Positions 34,347 through 46,272 of a stretch of DNA of 64,000 bases are shown piece after piece. The stretch is taken from NCBI RefSeq assembly GCF_018446385.1, contig NC_055987.1:10935705-10999704 (forward strand), read 5' to 3'. The notes beneath the pieces were generated by a model. That model was given only the letters and a program-made list of their open reading frames with translations, was not told the DNA's origin and did no database searches. Position 1 is the stretch's first letter. Every line of letters begins with the position of its first letter. This stretch comes from Zingiber officinale. Lineage: Eukaryota; Streptophyta; Magnoliopsida; Zingiberales; Zingiberaceae. The position numbers and the translations under genes were made by a program.

Positions 34347-36335
34347 GAGCATCCACAGTGGGAGCTCCTTCGGAGCTCCCACTGCAGACGTGTCATGAGG
34401 GAGAAACCTCCCTCCCATAGTGGGAGGGAGGTTTTTCACTTCACACGACGAAGCGGTCCGTAGTTATGGAGCCGCTTCGTCGTGCTTTTTAATTTGTTTT
34501 TTATATTAATTTTTTTAATAATTATAAAAAATTAAAAATAAGGGGCAGAATAATAGTCTTTGTATGTTATGTCGTAGCCGTTGTTCAACGGTTAACTTTA
34601 TTTTTTTTATTTATTTTTTTTATAAATACATGATTGATTTCATATTTTCCATTCATCTCCTTGTTATCTTTGCGTTCGATTTCTTTCATCAACTCTCTAT
34701 ATTTTTCAACCACAAAAATATCTTGATTAATTTCAAATGATTCAAAATCCAGATCGATCTATGCTCCATGAATTATGGAGAAATGAATTGGCGGAAGATG
34801 CGGAGGATAAAGATGAACGAAGAATGCTCCAACTATATGAGCAGCGACAAACGGTACGTCAAAGAGCTCAAAGTTCTTCCGGTAGAACACAGAGGAGAAG
34901 GTATTTGAATCGGGATCATGAAGTTGGGCATGCTCGTCTTTTCAATGATTACTTTTCTGATGATCCGGTATATCCTGATGGCATATTTCGACGTCGATTT
35001 CGAATGAAAAAAGAGTTATTCCTTCGTATAGTTGATGCCGTGAAAAATCATTCTGAATATTTTCAATATTGGAAGGTCGATGCAGCGGGGAAAAAAGGTT
35101 TGTCACCACTTCAGAAATGCACAGCAGCTATTTGTCAATTGGCATATGGAGTCCCTGCTGATCATTATGATGAGTATTTACGAATTGCTGAAACTACTGT
35201 CATCTAATGTGTATTCAACTTTTATCGATGTGTAATTGAAGTGTTCGGGGCCCAATATTTAAGAAGACCTAATGCTGTTGATATCCAACATTTGCTTGAA
35301 ATGCATAAGCAGAGACATGGTTTCCTTGGCATGTTTGGCAGTCTTGATTGTATGCATTGGCAATAGAAAAATTACCCTGTCGCTTGGAAAGACCAGTTTA
35401 CTCTAGAAGATCATGGCGTCCCAACAATTGTGCTCGAAGCCGTTGCATCTTCGGACTTGTGGATATGGCATGCCTTTTTGGGATTACAGGGTCACGTAAT
35501 GATATCAATGTGCTTAACGAATCACCGTTATTCAACGACGTCTTACAAGGGAATGCACCCGAGGTTAATTTTACGATTAATAATACACAATATACAAAAG
35601 GATACTATCTGACTGATGGGATCTATCTAGAATGGGCTACTTTCGTCAAGAACTTTTCATGTCCCCAGGATCCCAAAAGAAAAATATTTAAGGAATGACA
35701 GGAGGCCACGAGAAAGGATGACGAGAGGGCATTTGGGGTGCTCCAATCATGATGGGCAATGATAAAAGGTCCAGGACGATTTTGGTACAAGGATAATTTG
35801 AAGGACATCATGTATACCTGTATTATTTTGCACAACATGATTATTGAGAATGAGGGAGATGCAGCAGTCAATTGGTCGGACGATGAAGGAGATTCTCAAT
35901 CACAAATATTTCAAGGCTCCACTCAAGAATTCCAAGCATACATCCGCAAAAATTACGAGCTATGTGATAATCAACTACATCATCAACTTCGAGCCGACTT
36001 AGTTGAGTATATCTGGGCACACTATAATTGTAATGTGAAAAAAATAATTTATTAATTGTGATATATGTATTGTGATATTTATGTAATTTTTTTAATTATG
36101 AAAGTTATTTTATGTTAGTAATTTATGAATTTAAATTTTATTAAAATTTAATTATATAAAATGTAAATATGAAGAAGAGATAATGAAATATATATAATGA
36201 AAAGTGTGAGACCCATGAATAAGTTATTGAGAGGTTTTTTGATAGTGGAAAGAGGTATGAGGTTTTTAACTTTTGATGTGGCACAGACATGACAACGAAG
36301 GAGTTCACAGTGGATTCTAACCACTGTGGATGCCC
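34347..36335 (+). mobile_element. PIF/Harbinger DNA transposon, ends complete
   Basis: 1989 bp. The terminal inverted repeats GAGCATCCACAGTGGGAG and (inverted right end) GGGCATCCACAGTGGTTAG are bounded by TTA on both sides (34344-34346 and 36336-36338), the PIF/Harbinger target site. It carries one decayed transposase gene and no recognisable second Myb-like ORF, so it cannot be autonomous. Confidence 0.9.
34737..36055 (+). pseudogene. Harbinger transposase (DDE nuclease, ALP1-like), decayed
   Basis: The frame from 34737 reads an N-terminal region and then FNDYFSDDPVYPDGIFRRRFRM, typical of plant Harbinger transposases. The catalytic acidic sites are recognisable: GSLDCMHW (first D), GITGSRNDINVLN (second D) and DDERAFGVLQ (E). 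Four stops interrupt it, near 35205, 35365, 35696 and 35750, and one base is lost in a T run near 35477, shifting the frame. Two of the stops fall where the family has Trp (near 35365 and 35696) and one where it has Arg (near 35750), consistent with C-to-T or G-to-A change in methylated DNA. Confidence 0.88.
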
Positions 36336-36338
36336 TTA

Positions 36339-36910
36339 GTTCTTGTGATTTTTAAATACAAGTTATCTCCTTCGTTATGATTATTTTATATGTAAAAACT
36401 TAAGAGGGTGTTTCATTTTTCACTTATCGTCAAATTAACATCTTCTTTATAAAAATTATCAAATGAACACTCTAATCTCCACATGTCATGTTGGTGTAGT
36501 TACTATCTACGTCAATATTTATTCTAATAGGTATTTGGATCCATTCTTATTTGATTAATTAAGTACATGATCTTTCTCATATAACTTATTGTGCTAAGGT
36601 AAAATATCCTTATAATTTATCTATTATCTTATCGCGGAACCTATAATACTAGACTACTTAAGGTAAATGAAATCACCTTTTGCTCCAATCAAATGAACAA
36701 TCTAATATCTAAAAATATCCTTACTTCCAACACTATATTGTAACAACTAAGACTAATTACTATAATATTATAACGGTTTTATGTTCAGTCATATTGTAAC
36801 AATTATGATTAATTATCATAATATATGCCTTTATTTCTAATATTATTATACCAACTACGATTAATTGCTACAACATTTAATAGTTATAGATTAATTGTTA
36901 CAATATGTAA
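36339..36910. other. AT-rich spacer
   Basis: No gene is seen. Repeated words AACTACGATTAATTGCTACAA / AACTAAGACTAATTACTATAA recur at about 60-base spacing between 36735 and 36905, a small diverged tandem repeat. Confidence 0.4.
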
Positions 36911-36914
36911 TAAC

Positions 36915-37095
36915 ATTGTCCCCATATAGGGTTGAGTTGGCTAGTATGATGCAGAATTGTTATCATCGGATAAGGTTCGAATCTCGATAAAGTTGAGGAA
37001 AAAAATCTCCCCATTGATCAATTACAATTTTTCAATTTACCTATCATATATAGTCGTGTGACCGCTAGATGATGGATTCTGTCTTTTTACTACAT
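36915..37095 (+). mobile_element. Probable second tRNA-derived SINE
   Basis: GGTTGAGTTGGCTAGTATGA resembles a Pol III A box, and GGTTCGAATCTC about 45 bases later is a B box. It is followed by the AT/pyrimidine-rich body and TCTTTTTACTAC. No clear target duplication is seen, so the ends are approximate. Confidence 0.5.
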
Positions 37096-37639
37096 ACGAT
37101 ATTATTATAGTATTATAGTAGCCTTTAAATTGTGGTTGTAACTATTTTAAAATTATCGTGATCAAGTGAAAGTGATTTTAATGAATTTAAATAATTTTTA
37201 ATTAAGTTGGTAAATAATATTTTAATATAATAATGTTTAGTATTTAGAATTAAGTATTTAATATTAAGTTGGTGAAAGTCATCAAGTATTTAACTCCGTC
37301 TATGATGACCGGTCATGGTCGGTCCCAAGTCTGGATAAAGAAGGAGGGTTGCGTTAGGTTACCAGCCAACATCAAACTATGGCAAATATTCAATGAATGA
37401 ATCCATTAAACTATTGTGCTAATGCTAGGTTGTTCCCCGGAATGAACGCGTTGCAGGGTCCAACTATAACGTCTCGGCAAGGACCGCTACATCTCTAGAA
37501 CTCGGGTGTAGTGATAAATATGCAAGAGTTCGCGTTACAGGGTCCGACTGTAATGTCTCAGCAAAGACCGCTACATCTCCATGAGAACTTGGGTGTAGTG
37601 TTAAATAGGCAAGAGTTCTCACACCATAGGTTAGATAAG

Positions 37640-40600
37640 AACAAATATGATAGAAAAACTAATAATATAAGATTTGGAACATGGAATATAGGAACTCTCA
37701 CTGGTAAATCAATGGAGGTAGTAGATATGATGATTAGGAGAAAATTTAGTATTTTGTATGTACAAAAGACAAAATGGGCAGGCGAGAAGGAAAAGATGAT
37801 AGAGAACTCGGGTTTTAAGTTATGGTACACTGGAAAGAGTAAAGCAAGAAATGGAGTGGGTAACATTGTAGATAGTTTGTTAAAAGATGAAGTTGTAGGA
37901 GTAGTTAGAAAAGGAGATAGAATTATAACCCTTAAGATAATAGTGGCGAAAGAAACTATGAACATAATTAGTGTATATGCACCACAAGTATGATTAGATG
38001 AAGTTACCAAATCAAGGTTTGGGGAGGACTTAGATGAAATATTACAAAATATTCCACCAAATGAAATGATTTTAATAGGAGGTGATCTAAATGAGCATGT
38101 CGGAGTGAAAAATGAGGAATATGAGAGAGTATATGGGAGTTATGAGTTTGGAATGAGGAATGAGGAAGGGAAAACTATATTAGATTTTACAATAGCATAT
38201 GACCTTATATTAGCTAATACATTTTTTTAAGAAAAGAGAAGAACACTTAGTCACATTCAAAAGTGGGAATAATAAATCGCAAATTGACTTTCTTATGGTT
38301 AGGAAGATGGATAGAAAGATTTGTAAAGATTGTAAAGTCATCCCTGGAGAAAACTTAACTACCCAACATAGGGTAGTAGTGTTGGATATTTGCCTCAAAC
38401 ATAGTATCAATAGAAAGAAAATATATACAATTCCTAGAATTAAGTGGTGGAAATTAAAGGATGGGAAACAAAATATATTTAAGGAGAAGGTAGAAATACA
38501 AGCATTAGGTGAAATATACTATGACTCTAATACAACATGGGATAAGATGGTATCAAAGTTGAAAATAGTAGCTAAGAGTGTACTCGGTGAGTCAAAGGGA
38601 CATGCACCACTAAGTAAAGAATCTTGGTGGTGGAATGAGAAAGTACAAGAGAAAGTAAAGGAAAAATGAATAGCTTATAAGGAATTATATATTTATAAGA
38701 ACGAGGAAAACTTAAAAAAAAAATATACAATAGCCAAGAAAGAAGCTAAGAAAGTAGTGAGTGAAGAAAAAAATGAAACTTTTGAACGGTTATATCAAAA
38801 ATTGGATACAAAAGATGGGGAAAGAGACATTTATAGAATAGCTAAAGTGAGAGAAAGGAAAACAAGAGATCTTAGCCAAATAAAATATATTAAAGATAAA
38901 TATAATAGGGTATTAGTAAATGATAGAGAAATAAAAGAGCGGTGGAAGAGGTATTTTCATCAACTTTTTAATGAAGGTTTAGGTGATCAACCTAACTTAG
39001 CTAATTTAATTAGGTCAAATGAGTATAGAAATTTTAATTTTTATCGTAGAATTCAAACTTCAGAAGTAAAACAAATTTTAAATGAGATGCACAATGGAAA
39101 AGCCGTTGGACCAGATGATATTCCGATAGAGGTATGGAAGTGCTTAGGGAAACAAGGTATTGAATGACTTACAAAATTATTTAACATGATATTGAAAATG
39201 AAAAGAATGACTGATCAATGGAGGATAAGTACTCTAGTTCTCTTATATAAGAATATGGGTGACATACAAAATTGTGCAAACTATAGGGGTATTAAACTAA
39301 TGAGTCATACTATGAAACTTTGAGAAAAAGTAATAGAAAATAGATTAAGGAAAAAGACCACAGTGACAGAAAATCAATTTGGGTTCATGCCTGGAAGGTC
39401 GACAATAGAAGTTATATATCTCCTTAGACAATTAATTAAAAAATGTCGGGAGCAAAAACAAGATCTACACATGATATTCATTGACTTAGAAAAAAGCTTA
39501 TGATAGAGTCCCAAAAGAACTTATATGGAGAATTTTAGAAAAGAGATGTGTTAGCGTAACATATATTGAACTAATTAAGGATATGTATGAGAATGTAACG
39601 ACCATAGTAAATACTTCAGGCGGAGTAACTGAAGCATTTCCAATAAAGATAGGGTTACATTAAGGATCAGCCCTAAGTCCCTATCTTTTTACACTAATTA
39701 TTAGGGGTGTCAAAAATGAACCCGACCCGACAACCCAACCCGAGTCGACCCGAAAAAAATTAGGTTCAGGTTGGACATTTTCGGGTTCGGGTCGGGGTCG
39801 GGGTCGGGGTCGGGTTCGGGTTGGAGGGTTGGAGAGTTAAAAATTTTCGGGTTGGGTCGGGTCGGGTCGGGTCGGGTTCGGGTTGACCTGGGTTGACCCG
39901 GGTTGACTTAAATATAGGGTTTTGTAGGGTTTTTGGGGTTAAATCAAATTTTATTTTAAAAATTTAGATGTTTTTATGTATATTAATATCATGTTTGTAT
40001 GATAATGATGGTGTATTGAGATAAAAGTGAAGAATTATAGGGAAAATAGCCCAAAAAAATCGTTTTGAATCGGATTTTCGGGTTATATGGGTCGGGTTCA
40101 GATTGATCGGGTTGATCGGTTCGGGTTCGGGTTTAAGTGTTTTGGGTTGAAGTCGGGTTCAGGTCGGGTTCGGGTTGGGTTAAAAAAAATATAAAAAAAA
40201 ATCCAACCCGACCCAACCCGACCCGACCCACCCGAATTGACACCCCTACTAATTATGGACGAACTCACTCCGCACATTCAAGACACAGTACCATGGTGCA
40301 TGTTGTTTGCAGATGATATTATTTTGGTAGATGAGATACGTGAAGGAGTAAATGCTAAGCTAGAATCTTGGAGGGAAACACTAGAAGGAAAAGGTTTTAA
40401 GCTTAGTAGATTAAAGACAGAATATATAGAATTTAAGTTTAGCAATATTAGAAGTAATGAAATAATTGTTAAGATAGGAGAGGACGAGTTGCCCGGAACC
40501 GAGAGATTTAAATATTTAGGATCATTTTTACAAAATGATGGAGGGATTGAGAGAGATGTCTTACATACAATACAAGCAGGATGGGTGACATGGAGGGGAG

Positions 40601-41080
40601 CGTCGGATGTTTTATGTGACCGTAAAGTACCTCTTAAACTTAAAGATAAGTTTTATAAAACCGCAGTTAGACCTGCTATGTTATATGGAGTTGAATGTTG
40701 GGCTATGACTCGAGCACATGAGCAGAAGATGAGAGTTGCAGAGATGAGGATGTTAAGGTGGATGTGTGGACATACGAAGATGGACAAAATAAGAAATGAG
40801 AGCATTAGAGAGAAAGTCGGAGTTGCATCTATTGAGGACAAACTCCTAGAGACACATTTAATATGGTACGAACATGTACTTAGACGACCAATAAATGCTC
40901 CAGTTAGGCGATGTGAAACTATGATAAACATGCATATCAAATGAGGAAGAGAAAGACAAAAAAAAAAGACTTGGTTAGCAACAATAAAACAAGATAAAAT
41001 TTATTTAAATATAGATGATGATATAATAGGAGATAGAGCTCAATGGCGTAAAAGGATTTATATAGCCGACCTCACCTAGT
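37640..41080 (+). pseudogene. RTE LINE endonuclease-reverse transcriptase, decayed
   Basis: Endonuclease: TWNIGTLTGK, the metal-site segment VQKTKW (the family has QETKW, so the key Glu is Lys here), GDLNEHVG and SQIDFLMV. RT: NGKAVGPDDIPIEVW, NQFGFMPGRSTIE, LHMIFIDLEK...YDRVP and the FADD catalytic box near 40307. The C-terminal ECWAMTR and MRMLRWMCGHT follow. At least six in-frame stops are visible (near 37991, 38667, 39165, 39322, 39661 and 40942), plus frame changes near 38222 and 39492. Several stops fit Trp or Gln codons altered by C-to-T or G-to-A change. Confidence 0.87.
39702..40248. mobile_element. hAT-type MITE inserted in the LINE
   Basis: 547 bp. TAGGGGTGTCAA and its inverted copy TTGACACCCCTA bound it, and CTAATTAT is duplicated on both sides (39694-39701 and 40249-40256). 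The sub-ends are rich in CGGGT/ACCCG words, including a GGTCGGGGTCGGGGTCGG run near 39795-39815. Its target is LINE coding sequence, so it is younger than the LINE. Confidence 0.92.
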
Positions 41081-41119
41081 GGGAAAAGACTTGGTTGTTG
41101 TTGTTGTATTTAGAATTCA

Positions 41120-44100
41120 AGATTTTAGATTTAAAAGTGATCGAAGTTTAAATAATTTTGATTAATTATAATTAAAATAAAAATTAAATAGTTAAAATTT
41201 TAAATTATAGTAATTAATAAATAGATAATATTGAAATAAGAAGTATTTTTAATATAAAATATCAATATCTTTTTGATTTTCTTAAAAAAAAAAGATTAAT
41301 CAGACGTACCGTCTGGGGTGACAAAAATAAAAATTAAACTAAATATCGTGGTCGACAGGATTCCAACCTGCGTGGGCAAAGTTTGGAAGCTCTTTTTATT
41401 ATTTATTTATTTTTTTTTATGTGTTTGTGAGCATGTGAAAAAGGTGACTCGTTCACCGATTGTGACTTGTGAGATGAAATAGGTAAATATGATGACCAAG
41501 TAGGATGAGAGGGATTTTATTTATGAAGAATTATTTTTTCGGAGATTTAATTTTTACTTTCATATTATAATCTATTATCCAAGTACTTAGAGAGTCAGAT
41601 ATTTTTTGATTTTTTTTATTTGTAATCTGGGTATCGGGTGAATATTCCACTGCAACATTAATCGGGTTTAGTGATCGATAATTATGTGTGGTATCAGTTT
41701 GATTTAATTCTTTAATTTAGTCAAAAATAAGCATCCTACTTTGACTCGTTCGTTTGGAAAAATCTGAATTATCTTTCAATGGTTTTATTTTTCCAAAGTT
41801 TCTCACGTTCTATTTTTGACCAGAGGAAATCGATCTTTTCTCAACCTTTATTAAATAGACAAATTGAACTTCACACGAGAAGACAGAATCATATTTCCGC
41901 TTCTTGAAATTGTACCGACCTAAATTTTTTGAAAAAAAATCCAAATTATTTGTCCTTCCGTCGGTGAGAGTGGGTAAATTACTTATAAATATAAAATTAA
42001 TCATTTTCTAATCTTTCAACTTAGTAGTATAATTATAATAAATTAAATAAACAATTAATAAAATAAAAAAAGACAGGAAATTATTTAGTTATAACCTTGT
42101 TAATCTAAAGTAAATAAAAACATTAAAAAATCTCAACTATATTGAAGACGGAGAAGTCTCTTACACTCAAAGTTTAGAAATATGTTAGAAAATAAATACA
42201 GAAGTTGTTAAATATTTCCTAGATCTAAGATTTTTTTAAAACCCCTGAAAAATATTATTCGCAACTTAAAGACACCTTCAAAATGGTCTAAGGCGTCTTC
42301 CATCGAATATATTTTATTCATCAAGGATAAAACTTTATTCTTAGGTAACGGCTAAAGAAGGCGCCTTCCATGAGACATTGAAAGCGCCTTTCCAGTCCAT
42401 GAAAGACGTCTTCTTCAAGGCAGTGGCTTCCAGCCCATGAAGCCTTAGAGTCGCTTTATCTTCTTCGTGTGGATGATGCTTTGGTTATCTAGAGTTGAGC
42501 TCATCCAAACCCAACTCCGACCTTCTCCTCAAGCAAGCTTCCCCTTCGACTTCTCGTCCACCGGTGTACTCTTCTGTAGCTCTTCATCTCTTGGATACAC
42601 CGAACCCGTCGGCTCGATTTTCGTGCTATCATTTTCATCTACTGCGTTATCCGCTCGACTTTTTGTGCTCCTAAATTCCTACATACTTAGACACAATACA
42701 TCAAAATACACATAAAACCTAACTTAACTCGATTAATCATATCAAAACAAACCCGACTACTTACACAAATTATCTTAGATTTTATTTTTTAACTAAAGGA
42801 TATTTTTAAATGCGTTTATTGAATACTATTTGAGGGTATATGCAACAACTTATCTTAAATTTTATTTTTTAACTAAAGGATATTTTTAAATACATTTATT
42901 GAATAGTGTTTAAGGGTATATGCAACATGGATTTACAAAACCTAAGAAGTTGGATTTACAAAATCCAATGGCATTATACGTGTTGTAAAAATTGAGGATA
43001 CAAGAATCCAACATCCAAAATGGGTTGTTGGGTTCATAGTGTTTTTCTCATCGTAATGATTTAAGTGTTAATATTGTAAATTATTAAATTTTCAATAATA
43101 TTTGTATATTATTATTTTGTTCGTAAATAAAATTAGTGAAAATAAAAAAGAGAGTTAATTATTATATATTAATTAGTAAATTAATAATTTATTTACAAAA
43201 TATTAAATAAAATTAATATATATTATTAATAAATTGATTAATATGTATATTATAAATATATCTTTATGATAATATATAAATAAATATTAAATAAAGATAG
43301 TAAATAAAAAATATAGATAATGATGTGATGGGTTCAATATAAAATTATTTGTTGGGTTTATGATTGTAGAAAGAGATTTATAAAAGTTGTAGATTTTTTT
43401 TTTTTTTGATGTGGTAATGATGTTATATAGTAGGTCCTATAATGAAGTTAAGTTTATAAGTTTAAGGTTGCGATTATTCTAAAGAGACAAAATGGATTTC
43501 ACGTGAAAAAATGAAAACATATTTGTGTTACTGAAATGATGTGAAAAAATAATTCGGACTTATTTTTAAAATTTAGATATTCTAAATTATTTAATAATTT
43601 TAATAAAACAATTAACATACATCTAGCTAGATAGATTAGATAGTATTGAATTATTAGATAGATTAAAATATTTAAAAATATATATAGTTGCATTCTTCTA
43701 GAAATTAATCTGTTCATTCAGCTGCCAATAACTATTACAACGCGTGCAAGCTATCAAATAGTTTATACAAGTATCCAATAGCGGTTACAATATATTTAAG
43801 ATAAATTAGGATTTATAATTTAAGATTTACATGGTATTATATAAAAATTATCAGTATTTAGAATTTAAAATTTAGATTTAGAATTTAAAAACTTAATCAA
43901 ATTTATGTAAACTCTATCGAAATAATTTTAAAATAATTATAAAAATTATAAGGTAGTTGCTACTATTCTAAATCCAAAATTCACCTTAAATATACTTTAG
44001 TAGTTATTAGATAACCTGTTCACGTTGTACCAGTTATTGAAGCTTCAAACTACTACAACACTGAGTTAAACGGTATTTTTGAAATAAAATCATCCCTTTG

Positions 44101-44880
44101 AGTTTATCTGCCTTTTGATTTTTGCTTAAATCATTTTTTAAAATTTCTCTGGCTTCTAGCAAATTTATAATTTTGTTGCTATATAATAAATAAATTCAAA
44201 AAAGTAACACTCCAGTAGACAAATAAACCTCTGGTTTTTTTTTCACCAGCTATAAAAATATAATGGCAGCAACCAGTAGAAGACAAACATACATTGACTT
44301 GTGTAAGCTACCAAACGAACCAAAACGGAGGGCTAAACACGTAAAGAGAAAGAGACAAGTCGAAAAGAGTCAATAAAATTTGAGCTTCTCAATGAACAAA
44401 AAAAAGGATTCAGTGCCATTTCTTTATGCACGCAAAGAGAGGTTTTGGAGAAGCAAATAACATTTAACTTTCCTAAAATTCCTCCCTCGGCCGCTTAACT
44501 ACGTGCCTTAATCATGAAGGCAAAAGAAAGCCTTCTTCACCCATAAGTACTATATGTTTCTTTGGGTCTTTTTAGGCGGATCCAGTCTCTATCTTAGAGT
44601 TCTTTTTGTAACTTTGTTCTTTTTCTTCTTCTTCCTTCCTTGGGCTCATTGTTAATCCATTTGCTTCCGAGAGAGCTGGGTGAGATTGGTGTGGTTGCCT
44701 CACTCCCTTTCCATTGTGCCTTTGTGCCTCCTGCTAACATTGTAGGCTAATCTTTTAGCATAATGCCATGTAAATTGAAAGCTTAATAAACAGTTTCAGC
44801 TAGATGCCCAAGTTGTTATAAAGAGAAGGTAATGAGCATCCAACTACCTCTCTTATCATCCATTGTTAGAAAATGGCAAC
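41120..44880. other. AT-rich intergenic DNA with repeat fragments
   Basis: No gene is supported. Seen here: a direct duplication of about 75 bases (about 42770-42845 and 42850-42925, TTTTTTAACTAAAGGATATTTTTAAA); a moderately GC-rich, retroelement-like patch at 42250-42720 with AAGGCGCCTTCC-type palindromes; and AT-rich DNA elsewhere. A T-arm-like GGTTGGAATCC on the minus strand near 41366 is too isolated to call a tRNA. Confidence 0.5.
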
Positions 44881-45040
44881 ATAGAAAAGTTTCAAGAACA
44901 AGGCAAAGGAGGCCAGCTAAATGGACTCGACTGCAGTGACTTCAGCTCTTCTTTAACAAGCAGAGCAAAAGGCTGTGCTTCTGCAGACAAGACCAGAGTG
45001 CTGCAAAGGAATGTCTGACAGTAGCTCTTTCGACCGAGTC

Positions 45041-45278
45041 CAGATCCTCTGCGCCCGCCTCCCGTGCGCCCTCTGCGCCTGTCGCTACGCGACAAAAAAT
45101 CCACGCGCTAAGCACGTGCGTTTCTCCGCTCCAGTAATAAAACCCAACTCCAACGCACACATATCGTTTCCTGCTGATCGGTCTGTTGACCGATCAGCAA
45201 GAATTCTGATCGGTCAGCAGACCGATCAGCAGGAATGCTGATCGGTCTTGCTGACCGATCAGCATTCCAGCAGGATTT
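45041..45278. repeat. Left terminal inverted repeat of the gene-carrying element
   Basis: Pairs with 46035-46272 over its whole length with few differences. The inner third consists of three or four palindromes of the form CTGATCGGTC...GACCGATCAG. Confidence 0.85.
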
Positions 45279-45312
45279 GCTTTATTAACTTTTTTTTTTT
45301 TCTTTTTTGTCC

Positions 45313-46006
45313 ATGCCTTTTCCTGTGGAGAGAGCTCCTACTCAAAGAGTTCCAATTGCTAAAGGTCTGCTGTGCCATGGTGGAGTGAAGATCTCACTAT
45401 TGCTGAACTATCCAGTGAGGGGCCTTGTTTACGAGGGAGGAACTAGTTTGAAAGACTTATCTGATGTAGTTTCCAAGTCTTGCAAGTGTCTTCAAGAGAA
45501 CAATATCCCATTTAATGTTCTTATTTCTGATTCAGGCTGGAGGATCTTTCTCTTTCCCCAGGTAAACTTCTATTGATCACATGAACTTACTAGTCATATT
45601 CAAAATATAGCTCTTAGATTTATCAGTCAATAAAGAGGTATTATTTATCGTATCATTCTTGCAGTGTTATGCCGAAAAACAAGCCTTGGGCGAAGTGAGT
45701 GAGGAGATCCTAGAGACTCAAGTGAACCCTGCTGTGTGGAAGATCAGTGGGCATATGGTGCTGAAGCGCAAGAAAGACTTCGAAGAGGCAACAGAGCAAT
45801 ATGCTTGGAGGCTATTAGCTGAGGTCTCTCTTTCGGAGGCAAGGTTCAAAGAAGTGGAAGACTACATCTTTGGGGCCCTTGGACTAGAGGAGTCTACGAA
45901 GGAAAAGATCAAGCTGGAAGAGAAAAAGGAAACCTCATTTCAGTCATTAGCCCCTATCGATCGAGCTACTTGTAACCTTGCAGAAGGTTGCCTAGTCTTG
46001 CAGTGA
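45313..46006 (+). pseudogene. GDP-L-galactose phosphorylase (VTC2/GGP-like) fragment, last two coding exons
   Basis: GGP converts GDP-L-galactose to L-galactose-1-phosphate, the committed step of plant ascorbate synthesis. Exon pieces 45313-45561 and 45665-46006 read without interruption across a GT/AG intron that is still present, giving 196 residues: MPFPVERAPTQRVPIAKGLL through ISDSGWRIFLFPQ, then CYAEKQALGEVSEEILETQV, ISGHMVLKRKKDFEEA and the family stop region. Full-length GGPs are about 430 residues. The N-terminal half, including the HIT-type catalytic histidine motif, is absent, so no phosphorylase activity is expected. Keeping the intron shows capture at DNA level. The clean frame suggests recent capture, or some constraint on a truncated product. 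It could in principle be expressed from a promoter in the TIR. Confidence 0.85.
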
Positions 46007-46034
46007 GAAAGATAACATTGTAAGTTGCGTATGA

Positions 46035-46272
46035 AAATCCTGCTGGAATGCTGATCGGTCAGCAAGACCGATCAGCATTCCTGCTGATCGGTCTGCTGAC
46101 CGATCAGCATTCTTGCTGATCGGTCAACAGATCGATCAGCAGGAAGCGATATGTGTGCGTTGGAGTTGGGTTTTATTACTGAAACGGAGAAATGCACGTG
46201 CTTAGCGCGTGGGTTTTTTGTCGCGTAGCGACGGGCGCAGAGGGCGCACGGGAGGCGGGCGCAGAGGATCTG
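46035..46272. repeat. Right terminal inverted repeat of the gene-carrying element
   Basis: Inverse copy of 45041-45278. Its outer end lies about 240 bases from the last identified exon of the SOSEKI gene. Confidence 0.85.

Larger units (their letters stand above)
37252..41105 (+). mobile_element. RTE-clade LINE, near full length, decayed
   Basis: It carries an AP-like endonuclease followed by reverse transcriptase and ends in a GTTGTTGTTGT repeat rather than poly(A), as RTE elements do. GTATTTAGAATT at 37240-37251 and 41106-41117 is a candidate 12-bp target duplication. The 5' leader contains two copies of an approximately 85-bp unit (about 37447-37531 and 37532-37618). A hAT MITE interrupts the RT region. 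Confidence 0.85.
45041..46272 (+). mobile_element. Long-TIR (Pack-type) element carrying a gene fragment
   Basis: The arms 45041-45278 and 46035-46272 (about 238 bp each) are highly similar inverted repeats. They start CAGATCCTCTGCGCCCGCCT and end in a series of GATCGGT...ACCGATC palindromes. Between them is a two-exon piece of a GDP-L-galactose phosphorylase gene. Long TIRs around captured host exons are the hallmark of Pack-MULE-like elements. I could not find a clean target duplication, so the superfamily is not settled. There is no transposase. Confidence 0.75.

Noticed and set aside
41340-41395. tRNA-like T-arm on the minus strand (GGTTGGAATCC)
   Set aside because: The B-box core departs from consensus (GGTTGGA rather than GGTTCGA), and there is no plausible D-arm, anticodon arm or acceptor pairing around it.
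42250-42720. Possible gene at 42467-42715
   Set aside because: Short, with no conserved motif. The surrounding AAGGCGCCTT-type repeats suggest a retroelement fragment, but no ends are visible.
45313-46006. Functional GDP-L-galactose phosphorylase gene
   Set aside because: Only the C-terminal ~45% is present, it lies between long inverted repeats, and the catalytic half is missing.
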